From assembly GCF_002115825.1 (NCBI RefSeq), contig NZ_JFJZ01000005.1, forward strand, positions 1-64,000: DNA of 64,000 nucleotides. Reading direction: 5' to 3'. This document shows, in pieces, positions 8,724 through 17,971 of the stretch (positions within the stretch are counted from its first letter, which is position 1; every line of letters begins with the position of its first letter). The stretch is from Thalassospira sp. MCCC 1A01428 (GTDB lineage: Bacteria; Pseudomonadota; Alphaproteobacteria; Rhodospirillales; Thalassospiraceae). The notes beneath the pieces were generated by a model. The model saw only the letters and a program-made list of their open reading frames with translations. It searched no databases and was not told where the DNA came from. A program made the position numbers and the translations under genes.

Positions 8724-8927
8724 TCAACGACACTCTTCTAACGCGATGAAAATCCCCACCAAAGCACGCGAAAACAGCAACTCGCTACTGTCTTTGATCT
8801 TTCAAATTAAATTCGCATTCTGCGGATATTGCGTTATCACCTAAAAAAACCGCCTATATCTGGTATAGGCTAAGCCATACCCCACCCCACACGATCGGAT
8901 TGGAATACTTACAAGATAGCGTACAAA

Positions 8928-9479
8928 TTAACGAAACTTCTTCTTTTTAGCCGTCGATGATTTTTTGCCAAAATTCAAAAGTGTCGGCGCGTGCTGGATG
9001 ATTTCCTCAAGGATATCCTTGGCCATATCCAGATCATCCTGGGCACTTTCATCAAGGTCACTTTTGTAACGCGGATCAGAGAGCATTTTTTCAGCTTCAT
9101 ACAATGTCCGAAGCTCGCTCTGGAACAGCTCACGTGACCCCAAAGGCAAAAACGCCTTGGCGCTCATCACAAAAAAGAACTTAAGGCTGGTTTTAATCAC
9201 CAGTCGCAACATCAGAACCTGCAATTTATGAAACTGCGATTCCAGTTCATCCTTTCGGGGATGCGCATCAAGGGCCGCCAGCCGTTCAGAAAGAATCAAT
9301 GACAATGCCTTAAAATTATCGACCTGTTCGCGAAACGGGCGATAACGGGTAACGTCTGTTGCATCGGCCATTACCTCGAGCTCAGCTGCAATCGACACTA
9401 AAATGCGCCCGCGCTTTTCCAACTGCGACAGAAAATGCTCGACCTCTTTAGTTTTTTGTTTTTGTGTCGATGAATTCAT
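8928..9479 (-). CDS. Hypothetical helical protein
   Basis: 183 residues from ATG 9479; a TTG at 9494 could add five. The sequence is almost all predicted amphipathic helix, with coiled-coil-like stretches (VEHFLSQLEKRGRILVSIAAELEVMA, ESQFHKLQVLMLRLVIKT). It has a short hydrophobic patch around FFFVMSAKAFLPLG and a strongly basic KKKKFR C-terminus. There are no cysteines, signal peptide or known catalytic motif. The codon use and balanced composition look real. An AAGGA lies upstream, but its spacing is poor for either start. It sits alone downstream of the clpA terminator. I do not recognise the family. Confidence 0.65.
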   Translation of the reverse strand: MNSSTQKQKTKEVEHFLSQLEKRGRILVSIAAELEVMADATDVTRYRPFREQVDNFKALSLILSERLAALDAHPRKDELESQFHKLQVLMLRLVIKTSLKFFFVMSAKAFLPLGSRELFQSELRTLYEAEKMLSDPRYKSDLDESAQDDLDMAKDILEEIIQHAPTLLNFGKKSSTAKKKKFR

Positions 9480-9503
9480 AAACTGCCGGAACAATCCTTA
9501 ATT

Positions 9504-9541
9504 GAAAATGCATCCGGCCCAAACGAAAGACCGGATGCATC
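9504..9541 (-). terminator. Rho-independent terminator of clpS-clpA
   Basis: ATGCATCCGG (9508-9517) pairs with CCGGATGCAT (9531-9540), followed on the minus strand by TTTTC. It is placed downstream of clpA. Confidence 0.75.
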
Positions 9542-9609
9542 CCAAGATACTATGCTATGGCCCGATAGCAAGCCTGAACAGTTAAACCCTTTGAAATCAG
9601 GCTCAAATC

Positions 9610-11928
9610 CTATTCAACCATTTCCGGGTCACGGGTTTCACTTTTACCTGACTGATAATCGGGGAACCGAAAAACAACACCGTCATTCTCGATATCGACC
9701 AGAACAGAACCACCCTTTTCAAGTTTGCCAAACAGCAACTCTTCGGCCAGCGGCTTTTTAACATGCTCCTGGATAACCCGACCAAGGGGACGGGCACCAA
9801 ACGCCGGATCATAGCCACGATCAGCAAGCCAAGTGCGCGCAGCCTCTGTCAGCTCGATAGAGACATTGCGATCCGCCAGCTGAACTTCAAGCTGCAAAAT
9901 GAACTTATCCACGACCATCTTGACAACGTCTGCTTGCAGATGGGTGAACGGAATAACCGCATCCAGACGGTTGCGGAATTCAGGGCTAAAGGTACGCTTG
10001 ATCGCCTCTTCATCCTCGCCAATACGCTGGTCCCGCATAAATCCGATGGCGGGTTTCGCCATATCCGATGCACCGGCATTGGTGGTCATCACCAGCACAA
10101 TATTACGGAAATCAACAGTCTTACCGTTATTATCCGTCAGCTTGCCGTGATCCATTACCTGCAGCAGGATATTGAACAGGTCGGGATGGGCTTTTTCAAT
10201 TTCATCAAGCAGCACCACCGCATGGGGATGCTGATCGACGGCATCAGTTAAAAGACCACCCTGATCAAAGCCGACATACCCAGGAGGCGCGCCAATCAGA
10301 CGCGAGACACTATGGCGTTCCATATATTCGGACATGTCGAACCGCACAAACTCGATCCCCATAACATGGGCCAGCTGTTTGGTAACTTCGGTTTTACCAA
10401 CCCCGGTCGGGCCGGAAAACAGATAAGACCCAATCGGCTTTTCAGGCTCGCGCAAACCGGCACGGGCCAGCTTGATCGCGCTTGAAAGGGCCTCGATGGC
10501 TTTATCCTGACCAAACACCACCGTTTTCAGGTCACGTTCAATATTTTGCAATGCCTTGCGGTCATCACTTGATACCGACTTGGCCGGAATACGGGCGATT
10601 TTGGCAACAATTTCCTCGACATCACGCTTGCTGATCGTGCGTTTGCGCTTGCTGGGGGCCACCAGCATCCGCGATGCACCAACCTCGTCAATTACATCAA
10701 TCGCACTATCAGGGCGCTTGCGGTCGTTAATATAGCGTGACGCCAGCTCAACCGCCGACCGAATAGCTTCGTTGGTGTATTTTACGTGATGATGTTCTTC
10801 GTAATAAGGCTTCAGACCCTTGAGAATCTTGATGGTATCTTCCAGCGATGGTTCATCAACATCTATTTTCTGAAAACGACGCACAAGGGCGCGGTCTTTT
10901 TCAAAATGACCCCGGAATTCCTTGTAAGTCGTCGACCCGATGCACCGCAATGCGCCACTGGCAAGGGCAGGTTTCAAAAGGTTGGACGCATCCATCGCCC
11001 CGCCTGATGTGGCACCGGCCCCAATCACAGTATGAATTTCGTCAATGAACAGCACGGCATTATCATGCTCGTCCAGCTCCTTGACGACAGCCTTCAGCCG
11101 TTCTTCAAAATCCCCGCGATAGCGCGTACCTGCCAAAAGCGAACCCATATCAAGGGCAAAGATCGTCGCACCCAACAAAACTTCCGGCACATCACCATCA
11201 ACAATACGTTTGGCAAGCCCTTCAGCAATGGCGGTTTTACCAACCCCCGGGTCACCAACATAAAGCGGATTATTTTTGGTTCTGCGGCACAAAACCTGAA
11301 TGGTGCGGTCAATTTCGCTCTGCCGGCCAATCAGCGGATCAATTTTGCCTTTTTGCGCCTTAACATTCAAATTAACGCAATAAGCCTTTAGCGCTTCGCC
11401 TTCCTTGGCCGCACCTGGCTCGTCGGCATCCTGTGCGCCAGTGGCACCCAGGTCTTCTTCGGCGCCGCGCGGAATACGACGTTCATTAAGCTCAGGCGTT
11501 TTGGCAATGCCATGCGAAATATAGTTCACCGCATCCAGCCGCGTCATATCCTGCAATTGCAGGTAATACACCGCATGGGATTCACGTTCGGAAAACAGGG
11601 CAACCAGAACATTGGCACCCGTTACCTCTTCGCGGCCCGAAGACTGAACGTGAATGGCAGCACGCTGAATAACACGTTGAAAACCGGCTGTCGGCTTGGG
11701 GTCAACCAGACGGGCGCTGATCAGGCCCGAAAGTTCGCTGTCGGCGAAATCACGCAATTCATTGCGCAACCGGTCAACATCAACCCGGCATGCCTTGAAC
11801 ACAGCGATCGCATCCTGATCTTCGGTCAGCGATAGCAGCAAATGTTCCAGCGTTGCATATTCGTGTCGCCGTTCGGATGCATATGCAAGCGCACGGTGCA
11901 GGCTTTCTTCCAGATTACGCGAGAGCAT
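9610..11928 (-). CDS. clpA: ATP-dependent Clp protease ATP-binding subunit ClpA
   Basis: 772 residues, typical of ClpA. The hexameric AAA+ unfoldase feeds substrates to ClpP. The N-domain spans residues 1-150 ([29 protein letters not shown]). The first Walker A, GDPGVGKT, is at about 225 and its Walker B is in [10 protein letters not shown]. The second Walker A, GPTGVGKT, is near 500. The second module includes the [21 protein letters not shown] pore region and the RPLGRVIQ sensor-2 segment. It lies six bases after clpS, with its Shine-Dalgarno (AAGGAG) inside the last clpS codons, so the genes are translationally close. There is no clpP in the window. Confidence 0.97.
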   Translation of the reverse strand: MLSRNLEESLHRALAYASERRHEYATLEHLLLSLTEDQDAIAVFKACRVDVDRLRNELRDFADSELSGLISARLVDPKPTAGFQRVIQRAAIHVQSSGREEVTGANVLVALFSERESHAVYYLQLQDMTRLDAVNYISHGIAKTPELNERRIPRGAEEDLGATGAQDADEPGAAKEGEALKAYCVNLNVKAQKGKIDPLIGRQSEIDRTIQVLCRRTKNNPLYVGDPGVGKTAIAEGLAKRIVDGDVPEVLLGATIFALDMGSLLAGTRYRGDFEERLKAVVKELDEHDNAVLFIDEIHTVIGAGATSGGAMDASNLLKPALASGALRCIGSTTYKEFRGHFEKDRALVRRFQKIDVDEPSLEDTIKILKGLKPYYEEHHHVKYTNEAIRSAVELASRYINDRKRPDSAIDVIDEVGASRMLVAPSKRKRTISKRDVEEIVAKIARIPAKSVSSDDRKALQNIERDLKTVVFGQDKAIEALSSAIKLARAGLREPEKPIGSYLFSGPTGVGKTEVTKQLAHVMGIEFVRFDMSEYMERHSVSRLIGAPPGYVGFDQGGLLTDAVDQHPHAVVLLDEIEKAHPDLFNILLQVMDHGKLTDNNGKTVDFRNIVLVMTTNAGASDMAKPAIGFMRDQRIGEDEEAIKRTFSPEFRNRLDAVIPFTHLQADVVKMVVDKFILQLEVQLADRNVSIELTEAARTWLADRGYDPAFGARPLGRVIQEHVKKPLAEELLFGKLEKGGSVLVDIENDGVVFRFPDYQSGKSETRDPEMVE

Positions 11929-11934
11929 GTATGA

Positions 11935-12261
11935 CTACTCCTTCTCTATCGTGCACTGCAACGGGTGCTGGTTCTGGCGTGCCAGGTCCATCACCTGATT
12001 GACCTTGGTTTCAGCGATTTCATAGGTAAACACGCCACAAATCCCTACGCCCTTGCGATGAACCTGCAACATGATTGCCGTCGCTTCTTCCCGTCCCTTT
12101 CCAAAGAATTGTTCCAGGACGAGAACGACAAATTCCATCGGCGTGTAGTCATCATTGAGCAACAACACCTTGTACATTGCCGGTTTTTTGGTTTTCGGCC
12201 GTGTCTTAGTTACCACTCCCGTGGTCGGGAGGCCGTCACCCTGATTGCCCTGATCACTCAT
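11935..12261 (-). CDS. clpS: ClpS adaptor for the N-degron pathway
   Basis: 108 residues. ClpS binds proteins with N-terminal Leu, Phe, Tyr or Trp and delivers them to ClpA. The disordered N-terminal tail (about 1-30) is followed by the conserved core [20 protein letters not shown]. That core includes the NDD and TPM residues that line the N-degron pocket, then [21 protein letters not shown]. It forms an operon with clpA six bases downstream. Together with Aat at 1179 it gives the complete recognition arm of the Leu/Phe N-degron pathway within this window. Confidence 0.96.
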   Translation of the reverse strand: MSDQGNQGDGLPTTGVVTKTRPKTKKPAMYKVLLLNDDYTPMEFVVLVLEQFFGKGREEATAIMLQVHRKGVGICGVFTYEIAETKVNQVMDLARQNQHPLQCTIEKE

Positions 12262-12575
12262 AACCTGCTAACCGGAATCCTTTTTGTTGCGCTTTGTAAA
12301 ACATGATAGGTCAACATGCCTCTGTTTCAAAGCCCCGTAAACTCAGTCCACGAAAACATTACTCATTTACATGTCATGTAAGGTGCGAATGCGGCGACGC
12401 AAGATGCAGAAGTGAAACTTGGCCGCCCGAAGCAACACCAAATTGTGAACGCTGCGTTCTGGCCCAAATGCATAAAACGGGCGCGATCATCGACCGCACC
12501 CGCCCTGTTAGACATCTTTTCCGCACAGCATGAAACCAGCTGTGCGCGGTATATTATTTCGTGGCAAATGCCGTG
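12262..12575. other. Gene-free stretch between the phasin and clpS
   Basis: This 314-base region must carry the clpS promoter and the end of the phasin transcript. It contains the weak terminator hairpin at 12475-12508 and a second hairpin, CCGCACAGC / GCTGTGCGCGG, at 12521-12549. Open frames here have no ribosome-binding site. I see no RNA gene. Confidence 0.5.
12475..12508 (-). terminator. Possible terminator of the phasin gene
   Basis: On the minus strand ACAGGGCG and CGCCCGT can pair with one bulge, followed by TTTTATG. The stem is imperfect and about 70 bases beyond the stop codon, so the call is weak. Confidence 0.35.
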
Positions 12576-13715
12576 TCAGCCGGCAGCTTTGTTTTCCCAG
12601 CTTTTCCCGATCAATGACACACCATCATTCCACATACCCAGCCAGATTTCCTGAATACGGGAATGTTCTTCAAGGGCACCATCGACCATCCGCTTGACGA
12701 TACGGGAATTGACTTCCTGCACATCTTCAATTTTTTCTACTTTGGAAAGAGCCTCGACATCCGACTGCGCGGCATCAAGCTCGCGCTGCATCCAGGCCAT
12801 CCACTCCTTACTCAGAAGTCCACCGGTTTCCACCATTTTTGACGATGCCTGCATCATGCCGTCCCAGTTGGCGAAATGTGACTGGAACAAGTCTTCATAC
12901 TGGCTGGTAAAATGTGAACCGGCATCAGAATAAAGGTCGGTCTGGTCTGATACGGCATCAACCAAACTGGCAAATGCTTCGTTTGCGGCTTCTTGTGCCG
13001 ATGTGATCATTTTAACAACATCATCAGACTGCCAGGCTTCAAAAAGCTGCGACACCGGAACCAAAGGCACAGGAATTTCAGCTTCGACCTTTTGAGTAAC
13101 CTTTACCGTGTCGTTCGCGGCAGAATCATCAAGACTTACTTCTACCTTGCTCACCGGCGTCACCATTTCGGCGGTTACCGGCGCAATAATTTCAGGGGCC
13201 TTGGGCGCCTGTTCGGCAGCCTTGTTTACCGCCGCTGTTGCGGCCTGCGTTGCGCTGGTTGCGGTTGCCTTTGCAACCTCGGCCTGCTTCGCAGTTGCCG
13301 ACTTCACGGTTTCAGCGGATTTTGCCACGCTATCGGATGCCGCCCCAGTCTCTTTGGCGGCAGTAACATTTGCCGATTTTTCAGCAGGCTTGCTTGCCCC
13401 GGCAGCAGCGGCACGTTGCGGTCGCGATGCTGCCTTTGCTGGTGTCTTTGCAGACGAAGCCGGAGTTTTCCTCGCCGCGGAAGCAGCAGGTTTGCTTGCG
13501 GTTGCCGCTGGCGCAGTCTTGCTGCCCGAAGCGCTACCGGAAGGCGTTTTTGACGCGGCCTGCACAGAAGCGCCAGACGAGTTCTTCGCAGATGCAGCAC
13601 CGGCTGTCACTGTTTTCGCAGATGAGTCAGGAGCCGCAGCCGACGCAGTTGCTTTTGCGCTGGATGCTGACGGTTTATCGGATTTAGCAGGCACCTTTTT
13701 CGGGGTCGTCACCAT
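12576..13715 (-). CDS. Phasin with histone-like Ala/Lys/Ser/Pro-rich N-terminal half
   Basis: 379 residues from ATG 13715, which has a strong GGAGGA Shine-Dalgarno seven bases upstream. An in-frame ATG at 13730 overlaps that site and is unlikely to be used. Residues 1-200 are low-complexity Ala, Lys, Ser, Thr and Pro with KTPASSAKTPAKAA-type repeats, resembling histone H1-like tails. Residues about 215-375 form a helical phasin domain (VSQLFEAWQSDDVVKM, EDLFQSHFANWDGMMQASSKM) that should coat polyhydroxyalkanoate granules. PhaF of Pseudomonas joins a phasin to a basic DNA-binding tail at the C-terminus. Here the basic part is N-terminal. The role in granule coating is a family inference. Confidence 0.85.
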   Translation of the reverse strand: MVTTPKKVPAKSDKPSASSAKATASAAAPDSSAKTVTAGAASAKNSSGASVQAASKTPSGSASGSKTAPAATASKPAASAARKTPASSAKTPAKAASRPQRAAAAGASKPAEKSANVTAAKETGAASDSVAKSAETVKSATAKQAEVAKATATSATQAATAAVNKAAEQAPKAPEIIAPVTAEMVTPVSKVEVSLDDSAANDTVKVTQKVEAEIPVPLVPVSQLFEAWQSDDVVKMITSAQEAANEAFASLVDAVSDQTDLYSDAGSHFTSQYEDLFQSHFANWDGMMQASSKMVETGGLLSKEWMAWMQRELDAAQSDVEALSKVEKIEDVQEVNSRIVKRMVDGALEEHSRIQEIWLGMWNDGVSLIGKSWENKAAG

Positions 13716-13759
13716 TGTGCCGTCCTCCATTTACGAGTTTCAGGATAGCCATATCGATG

Positions 13760-13773
13760 TTGCAATGCAGCAA
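13760..13773. promoter_or_regulatory. Candidate PhaR-type operator before the phasin
   Basis: TTGCAATGCAGCAA lies about 45 bases upstream of the phasin start. PhaR repressors of alphaproteobacteria bind TGC/GCA-rich sites before phasin genes. The match is by resemblance only. Confidence 0.35.
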
Positions 13774-13858
13774 AACCTTAGATGGAAACGCGTAAAACGT
13801 CAAGGATACTTTCGTGACATTGAATTCACAAAACAACCCGCCCGGGAAATACCGTTGA

Positions 13859-13892
13859 AAAACAAACGGGCTGGCAAATGCCAACCCGTTTA
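13859..13892 (-). terminator. Rho-independent terminator of the lipoprotein gene
   Basis: AAACGGG..GGCA (13864-13876) pairs with TGCC..CCCGTTT (13879-13891), followed on the minus strand by GTTTTT. It lies ten bases beyond the lipoprotein stop. Confidence 0.8.
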
Positions 13893-13901
13893 TATTCTGT
13901 T

Positions 13902-14648
13902 TTATTGAAGAGTATTTCCCCGAACAGTCCGATAAAAATTACGATCCTGCTCGTCACGGTCATGTCCGATGGTTGGATCCGGGCTTAATGCCACGTCCGG
14001 GTCCGGTGCCGGTGGTAACGGGTCCACCTGTCCCGCAACCTTTTGCAGAACAATCGGGAAATGCAGGTCTCTTAAATCATCATCACCATTGGCCCAGGCT
14101 GCCAGGGTTATTTGTTTTTGCGAACAGCCCAACGCTACCCAATAATAGTTTTCCGAATGCAAACGAAGACCGTCCCGATTCTGGGTGCCAAAACCATCTT
14201 CCTGCATCGCGTCAGTCAATGTCAGATATTGCTGGCGCGTCAATGTCTGGCGCACAGGTTCACCGCTGAAAGCGCCAAGTGGTGATCGTACAGACACATT
14301 CATTTCACTTACATCAAGGGGACCAAACATATGCGAAACCATTGTGAAGTTATCGGTTCCCGTTTGCGGCGTAACATCAAATGTCCGCACATCCTTATAA
14401 TAATCGGCATTATAAACAATGCGAATCCGCCCTTCGGCCTCGCCCGCTGAACAGGCAGTTCGCAGATCATCGCCATTCAAATATGAAAACCAGCTTGCCT
14501 TGCGCACAACCGGATTCGCAATGTCACTGGTCGCGGTATAGCTGCAACCGGCCAAAATTGCGGCTGCAGACACCGCGGAAACAAACTTCAGGAATCCAGC
14601 CCGCTTTGACGCTATATCATTGTGCGGTCTATGTATTTCTGTGGGCAT
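13902..14648 (-). CDS. Putative lipoprotein of unknown function
   Basis: 248 residues from ATG 14648, chosen because AGAGGT lies four bases before it; an earlier ATG at 14678 has none. After a basic start there is a hydrophobic segment (FVSAVSAAAIL) and a lipobox AILAGC near residue 35, so the mature protein is probably membrane-anchored through Cys. The body has about five cysteine or aromatic-rich strands (RIRIVYNADYYKDVRTFDV, ENYYWVALGCSQKQITLAAW). It ends in a Pro/Asp-rich tail (PLPPAPDPDVALSPDP). I do not recognise the family. It has its own terminator and is divergent from the DD-carboxypeptidase. Confidence 0.75.
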   Translation of the reverse strand: MPTEIHRPHNDIASKRAGFLKFVSAVSAAAILAGCSYTATSDIANPVVRKASWFSYLNGDDLRTACSAGEAEGRIRIVYNADYYKDVRTFDVTPQTGTDNFTMVSHMFGPLDVSEMNVSVRSPLGAFSGEPVRQTLTRQQYLTLTDAMQEDGFGTQNRDGLRLHSENYYWVALGCSQKQITLAAWANGDDDLRDLHFPIVLQKVAGQVDPLPPAPDPDVALSPDPTIGHDRDEQDRNFYRTVRGNTLQ

Positions 14649-14896
14649 TTTTACCTCTGTTTTGACAGACTCGATCACAAGTCATAAACTTACGTGCAAT
14701 TGGGGCATCGGCAAGGCACATTGACCTGTCAGTATTCTTCATTCCGTTAAGCATTTTTTTAGTCGGAACTGGCATGCTGGCCTCAACCGTCTTGGGGATA
14801 CTCGTTAACCGGACATTGTTTATGATTTCTCTGTTCCGCGTCGGCCCTGCCATGCCGACCAGACAACCAGACTCCGCTGACTTTTCGCCATCACGC

Positions 14897-16135
14897 ATGA
14901 CGGGCCGAAGGCTTTTATGCGTGATGGGCATGGTTTTGTTCGCCTTGCTTGCGCTCCCGATGATAAGTGCGCCTGCCGTCGCGAGGACCTATACCGCATT
15001 AATCATTGATGCCGAAAGCGGCCAGGTGCTGCATGAATATCGTGCGGATCAAAAGGTTTATCCTGCGTCACTGACCAAAATCATGACGCTTTATATGCTG
15101 TTTGACGCACTTGATAGCGGCAAGGTCACGCTGGCAACCCGCATGCCGGTTTCCAAACGGGCGTGGGGCCAGGCACCGTCAAAACTTGGCGTTCAACCCG
15201 GTGACACCATCGCGGTCAAGGATGCCATTCTGGCGCTGGTCACCAAATCGGCCAATGATGTTGCCGTTGTGATTGGCGAATATCTGGGGGGCACGGAAAC
15301 CAAGTTTGCCCAGATGATGACGTCGACCGCGCGCAGAATCGGCATGAAAAGCACAACTTTTCGCAATGCATCGGGCCTGCCCAACCGGGGGCAGATGACC
15401 ACGGCGCGCGATATGGTTCGTCTCGCCTTGCGCCTGCGCAATGATTTTGGTGACTATTATCACTTCTTTTCAACGCAGAAATTTACTTATGGCAACCGCA
15501 CTTATGGCAACCATAATAATCTTCTGGCGTCGTACTATGGCACAGATGGCATCAAAACCGGTTTCATCAACGCATCGGGTTTTAACCTGGTCGCATCGGT
15601 CAAACGCGATGGCAAACGCCTGATCGGGGCCGTATTTGGTGGCCGCACCGCCCGTTCGCGCGATGACCAAATGAAAAAACTGCTTGATAAAGCCTATGTC
15701 GAACTAAAAAAAGATGGTGAAATTATTCCGCCGCGGCCGCGCATCAGCCCGGAAGACAAAATTCTTCCTGCAGACACGCAATTGCTGATCGCCAAGCTGA
15801 ATAACGCCAACGAGGGGCAAATTCCCGGTCATATCGATACTGACACCATCGTCACCCGCATAAAGCCAACACAAGGCGGCTGGGGCATTCAGGTTGGTGC
15901 CTTTAGCGACCAGCGCCGCGCCCAGGAAGCCGTCTTGACCGCTGCGCGCAGTGCCCCTGAAATTTTACGCCTAACCCGTGCTGCCGTTGAGCAACAGGAA
16001 TCAGACAGTGGCGTTGTCTATCGGGCACGGCTGATTGGGTTTGGTGCCGAGGAAGACGCACGCAGTGCCTGTGCGGCCTTGCAACGCCAGAACATGGCCT
16101 GCATTCCTGTCGTCACACCTGACGACGCCGGATAA
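14897..16135 (+). CDS. D-alanyl-D-alanine carboxypeptidase with C-terminal SPOR domain
   Basis: 412 residues from ATG 14897. That start puts a clean signal peptide (MTGRR, hydrophobic core, APAVA) at the N-terminus. Longer in-frame starts from 14774 would leave about 40 odd residues before it, and none of the candidate starts has a good Shine-Dalgarno. The S11 peptidase motifs are present: catalytic SLTK near residue 60, SAND near 120 and KTG in GIKTGF near 225. It trims D-Ala from peptidoglycan pentapeptides in the periplasm. A SPOR domain (GWGIQVGAFSDQRRAQEAV to the end) should bind denuded septal glycan, pointing to a division-site role. A terminator-like hairpin follows. Confidence 0.9.
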   Translation: MTGRRLLCVMGMVLFALLALPMISAPAVARTYTALIIDAESGQVLHEYRADQKVYPASLTKIMTLYMLFDALDSGKVTLATRMPVSKRAWGQAPSKLGVQPGDTIAVKDAILALVTKSANDVAVVIGEYLGGTETKFAQMMTSTARRIGMKSTTFRNASGLPNRGQMTTARDMVRLALRLRNDFGDYYHFFSTQKFTYGNRTYGNHNNLLASYYGTDGIKTGFINASGFNLVASVKRDGKRLIGAVFGGRTARSRDDQMKKLLDKAYVELKKDGEIIPPRPRISPEDKILPADTQLLIAKLNNANEGQIPGHIDTDTIVTRIKPTQGGWGIQVGAFSDQRRAQEAVLTAARSAPEILRLTRAAVEQQESDSGVVYRARLIGFGAEEDARSACAALQRQNMACIPVVTPDDAG

Positions 16136-16167
16136 GCACGACCCGAATATCACAAGCATTTTTGATC

Positions 16168-16197
16168 AGGGCTGCCAAATTGGCAGCCCTTAATCTT
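16168..16197 (+). terminator. Terminator after the DD-carboxypeptidase
   Basis: AGGGCTGCCAA and TTGGCAGCCCT form an 11-bp near-palindrome (16168-16190), followed by TAATCTTT. The stem is strong and the T tract modest. Confidence 0.6.
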
Positions 16198-16477
16198 TGG
16201 CGTAACCCGCGGAACAAAGAACGGAACTAAAACCTTCCGCCCTCCTTACCACCGTAAGATGGCTGTTACGTCCCAAGCCAAGTTAATAAGCCCGCATCAA
16301 ACAACGCCCCATTACGGGTTATATCGACCGTACATTATGCAGGCGTAAGTTTGAGGCATCCGGCACGACGTATCTCGTGAGATGCTCGGACTGACAGAAA
16401 TCATTTCCTTTATCGCAAACCATGACCTACCGGCGACACCATCCTGAACTGGTTATCCTTCTATAAATAACGTTCGG

Positions 16478-16517
16478 AAAAAAATTGAGCCCGAAGGTAA
16501 AATACCTTCGGGCTCAA
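16478..16517 (-). terminator. Terminator of the galU-ugd-phosphomutase cluster
   Basis: A perfect 15-bp stem (16485-16499 with 16503-16517, three-base loop) is followed on the minus strand by seven T residues. It lies 36 bases beyond the phosphomutase stop and is one of the strongest terminators in the window. Confidence 0.92.
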
Positions 16518-16552
16518 CCGGATCCAGCCAAATTTCAGATCAAAAACTCGCC

Positions 16553-17968
16553 TTAATGGCCGCCACCCGGGGCAAAGAAATCGGCACTTTCAAGTCCGCT
16601 TTTCTGTAATTGAGCAGTTACCTGCCCTTTAAGGCGTTCAAGCCCGGCATCATCAGCAGCCTCGCACCGCGCAACGATCGCAGGTTGGGTATTGGATGCC
16701 CGAAGCAGCCACCAACCATCTTCGGTACGCACGCGCACACCATCAATGCCGTTTACTTCGGCATCCGTCCCGGCCAAGCGATCACGAACTTCCTCGATCA
16801 ATGCGAACTTGCGATCATCAGGGCATTCAATACGGGTTTCCGGCGTGTTAACGGCAACCGGCATTGCATCACGCCAGACATCAAGGCTTTTGCCACTTTG
16901 CACCAGAATACGATACAGACGAACGGCAGCATAAGTCGCATCGTCATAGCCGTAATACCGTTCAGCAAAGAAAATATGGCCACTCATTTCACCCGCAATC
17001 GGGGCCTTTTCCTCGATCATTTTGGTTTTGATCAGGGAATGACCGGTTTTCCACATAATGGCATTGCCACCAAGTCGGGTCACTTCGTCAAACAGTGTCT
17101 GACTGGCTTTGACGTCGGCGATAATTGCACCACCCGGAACGCGCTCCAGAACATCGGCTGCATAAATTTGCAACAGCTGGTCGCCCCACAAAACACGACC
17201 CTGACCGTCGACCACGCCGATGCGGTCACCGTCGCCATCAAAAGCAACGCCCCAGTCCGCATTATGTTTGGCAACGGCGGCTTTTAAATCGACCAGGTTG
17301 GCTTCAACAGTCGGGTCCGGATGATGATTGGGGAAGGTGCCATCAATGTCATCAAATAATAAATGATGGGTGCCGGGCAATTTTGCCGTCAGCTTACGCA
17401 CGACATCCCCCGAAGCACCGTTGCCACAGTCCCACACAATGGTCATTGGCTTGGCAACGTCAATGTCGAGTTCATCGACAAGGCGATCAACATAACGATC
17501 CTCGATATCGATATCATCAAGGCCGCCGGCACCAACTTCAAAATCACCCTGTTCGGCAATCCGGCCCAATTCCTGAATGGCAGCCCCAAACACCGATTTT
17601 CCGGCATTCAGCATTTTAAAGCCATTATAATCCGGCGGATTGTGCGAACCGGTCACCATAATGCCGGCATCAGTTTTCTGATTATATACCGTAAAATACA
17701 GCATCGGCGTCGGGCCACGGCCAATACGCAGCACATCGCAACCGGTGGTACGAATACCCTTGATCAGGGCATCAGCCAGATCTGGCGAGCTTAACCGGCC
17801 ATCGCGGCCAACGGCGACACGGGTGCCGCCGCTGCGGCGAACCATTGTCCCAAACGCACGACCCAACGCATGGGCGTCTTCCTCATGAAGGGTTTTGCCT
17901 ACAACGCCGCGCACATCATATTCGCGCAGCATCGAGGGATCAAATTTATGGCCATCCGAAGCGGTCAT
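16553..17968 (-). CDS. Phosphomannomutase/phosphoglucomutase
   Basis: 471 residues, the size of AlgC-type bifunctional mutases. It interconverts hexose 6- and 1-phosphates, giving mannose-1-P or glucose-1-P for nucleotide sugars. The catalytic phosphoserine loop TGSHNPPDYNGFK is near residue 105, the metal loop FDGDGDRIG near 243, and the sugar-binding GEMSGHIFF near 325. The C-terminal phosphate-binding RASNTQPAIVARCE is near 440. The start follows GGAGG located inside the end of ugd. Only three bases separate the two genes, so they form an operon. Cytosolic, and with galU and ugd it feeds exopolysaccharide or LPS synthesis. Mannose versus glucose preference cannot be read from the sequence. 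Confidence 0.93.
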   Translation of the reverse strand: MTASDGHKFDPSMLREYDVRGVVGKTLHEEDAHALGRAFGTMVRRSGGTRVAVGRDGRLSSPDLADALIKGIRTTGCDVLRIGRGPTPMLYFTVYNQKTDAGIMVTGSHNPPDYNGFKMLNAGKSVFGAAIQELGRIAEQGDFEVGAGGLDDIDIEDRYVDRLVDELDIDVAKPMTIVWDCGNGASGDVVRKLTAKLPGTHHLLFDDIDGTFPNHHPDPTVEANLVDLKAAVAKHNADWGVAFDGDGDRIGVVDGQGRVLWGDQLLQIYAADVLERVPGGAIIADVKASQTLFDEVTRLGGNAIMWKTGHSLIKTKMIEEKAPIAGEMSGHIFFAERYYGYDDATYAAVRLYRILVQSGKSLDVWRDAMPVAVNTPETRIECPDDRKFALIEEVRDRLAGTDAEVNGIDGVRVRTEDGWWLLRASNTQPAIVARCEAADDAGLERLKGQVTAQLQKSGLESADFFAPGGGH

Positions 17969-17971
17969 AGG

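Larger units (their letters stand above)
8236..8927. other. 692-base gene-free stretch with a putative small RNA locus
   Basis: No open frame here has a ribosome-binding site and protein-like composition. The middle holds a sigma-54-type promoter, a structured transcript and a terminator, all on the minus strand (8447-8588). An AT-rich set of TTGCGAA repeats lies at 8661-8723. The 8236-8440 part carries the promoter region of the sensor/receptor operon. Near 8855-8882 there are GGTATAGGC and GCCATACC segments with no assigned role. Confidence 0.6.
16136..16552. other. Gene-free stretch between the carboxypeptidase and the phosphomutase
   Basis: This 417-base convergent region has terminators at both ends. 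Between them, about 280 bases show no plausible coding frame. One imperfect 12-bp stem-loop lies at 16353-16387 (GAG-g-CATC with GATGCTC, and CACGA with TCGTG). It has no T run and no recognised family. Confidence 0.5.

Noticed and set aside
9590-9612. tRNA-like GGCTCAAATCC sequence near the clpA end
   Set aside because: No acceptor or anticodon stem can be drawn around it.
13108-13908. 266-codon plus-strand frame over the phasin gene
   Set aside because: It is the antisense of an Ala/Lys-rich coding sequence, which produces long spurious frames. The minus strand has the Shine-Dalgarno and the phasin domain.
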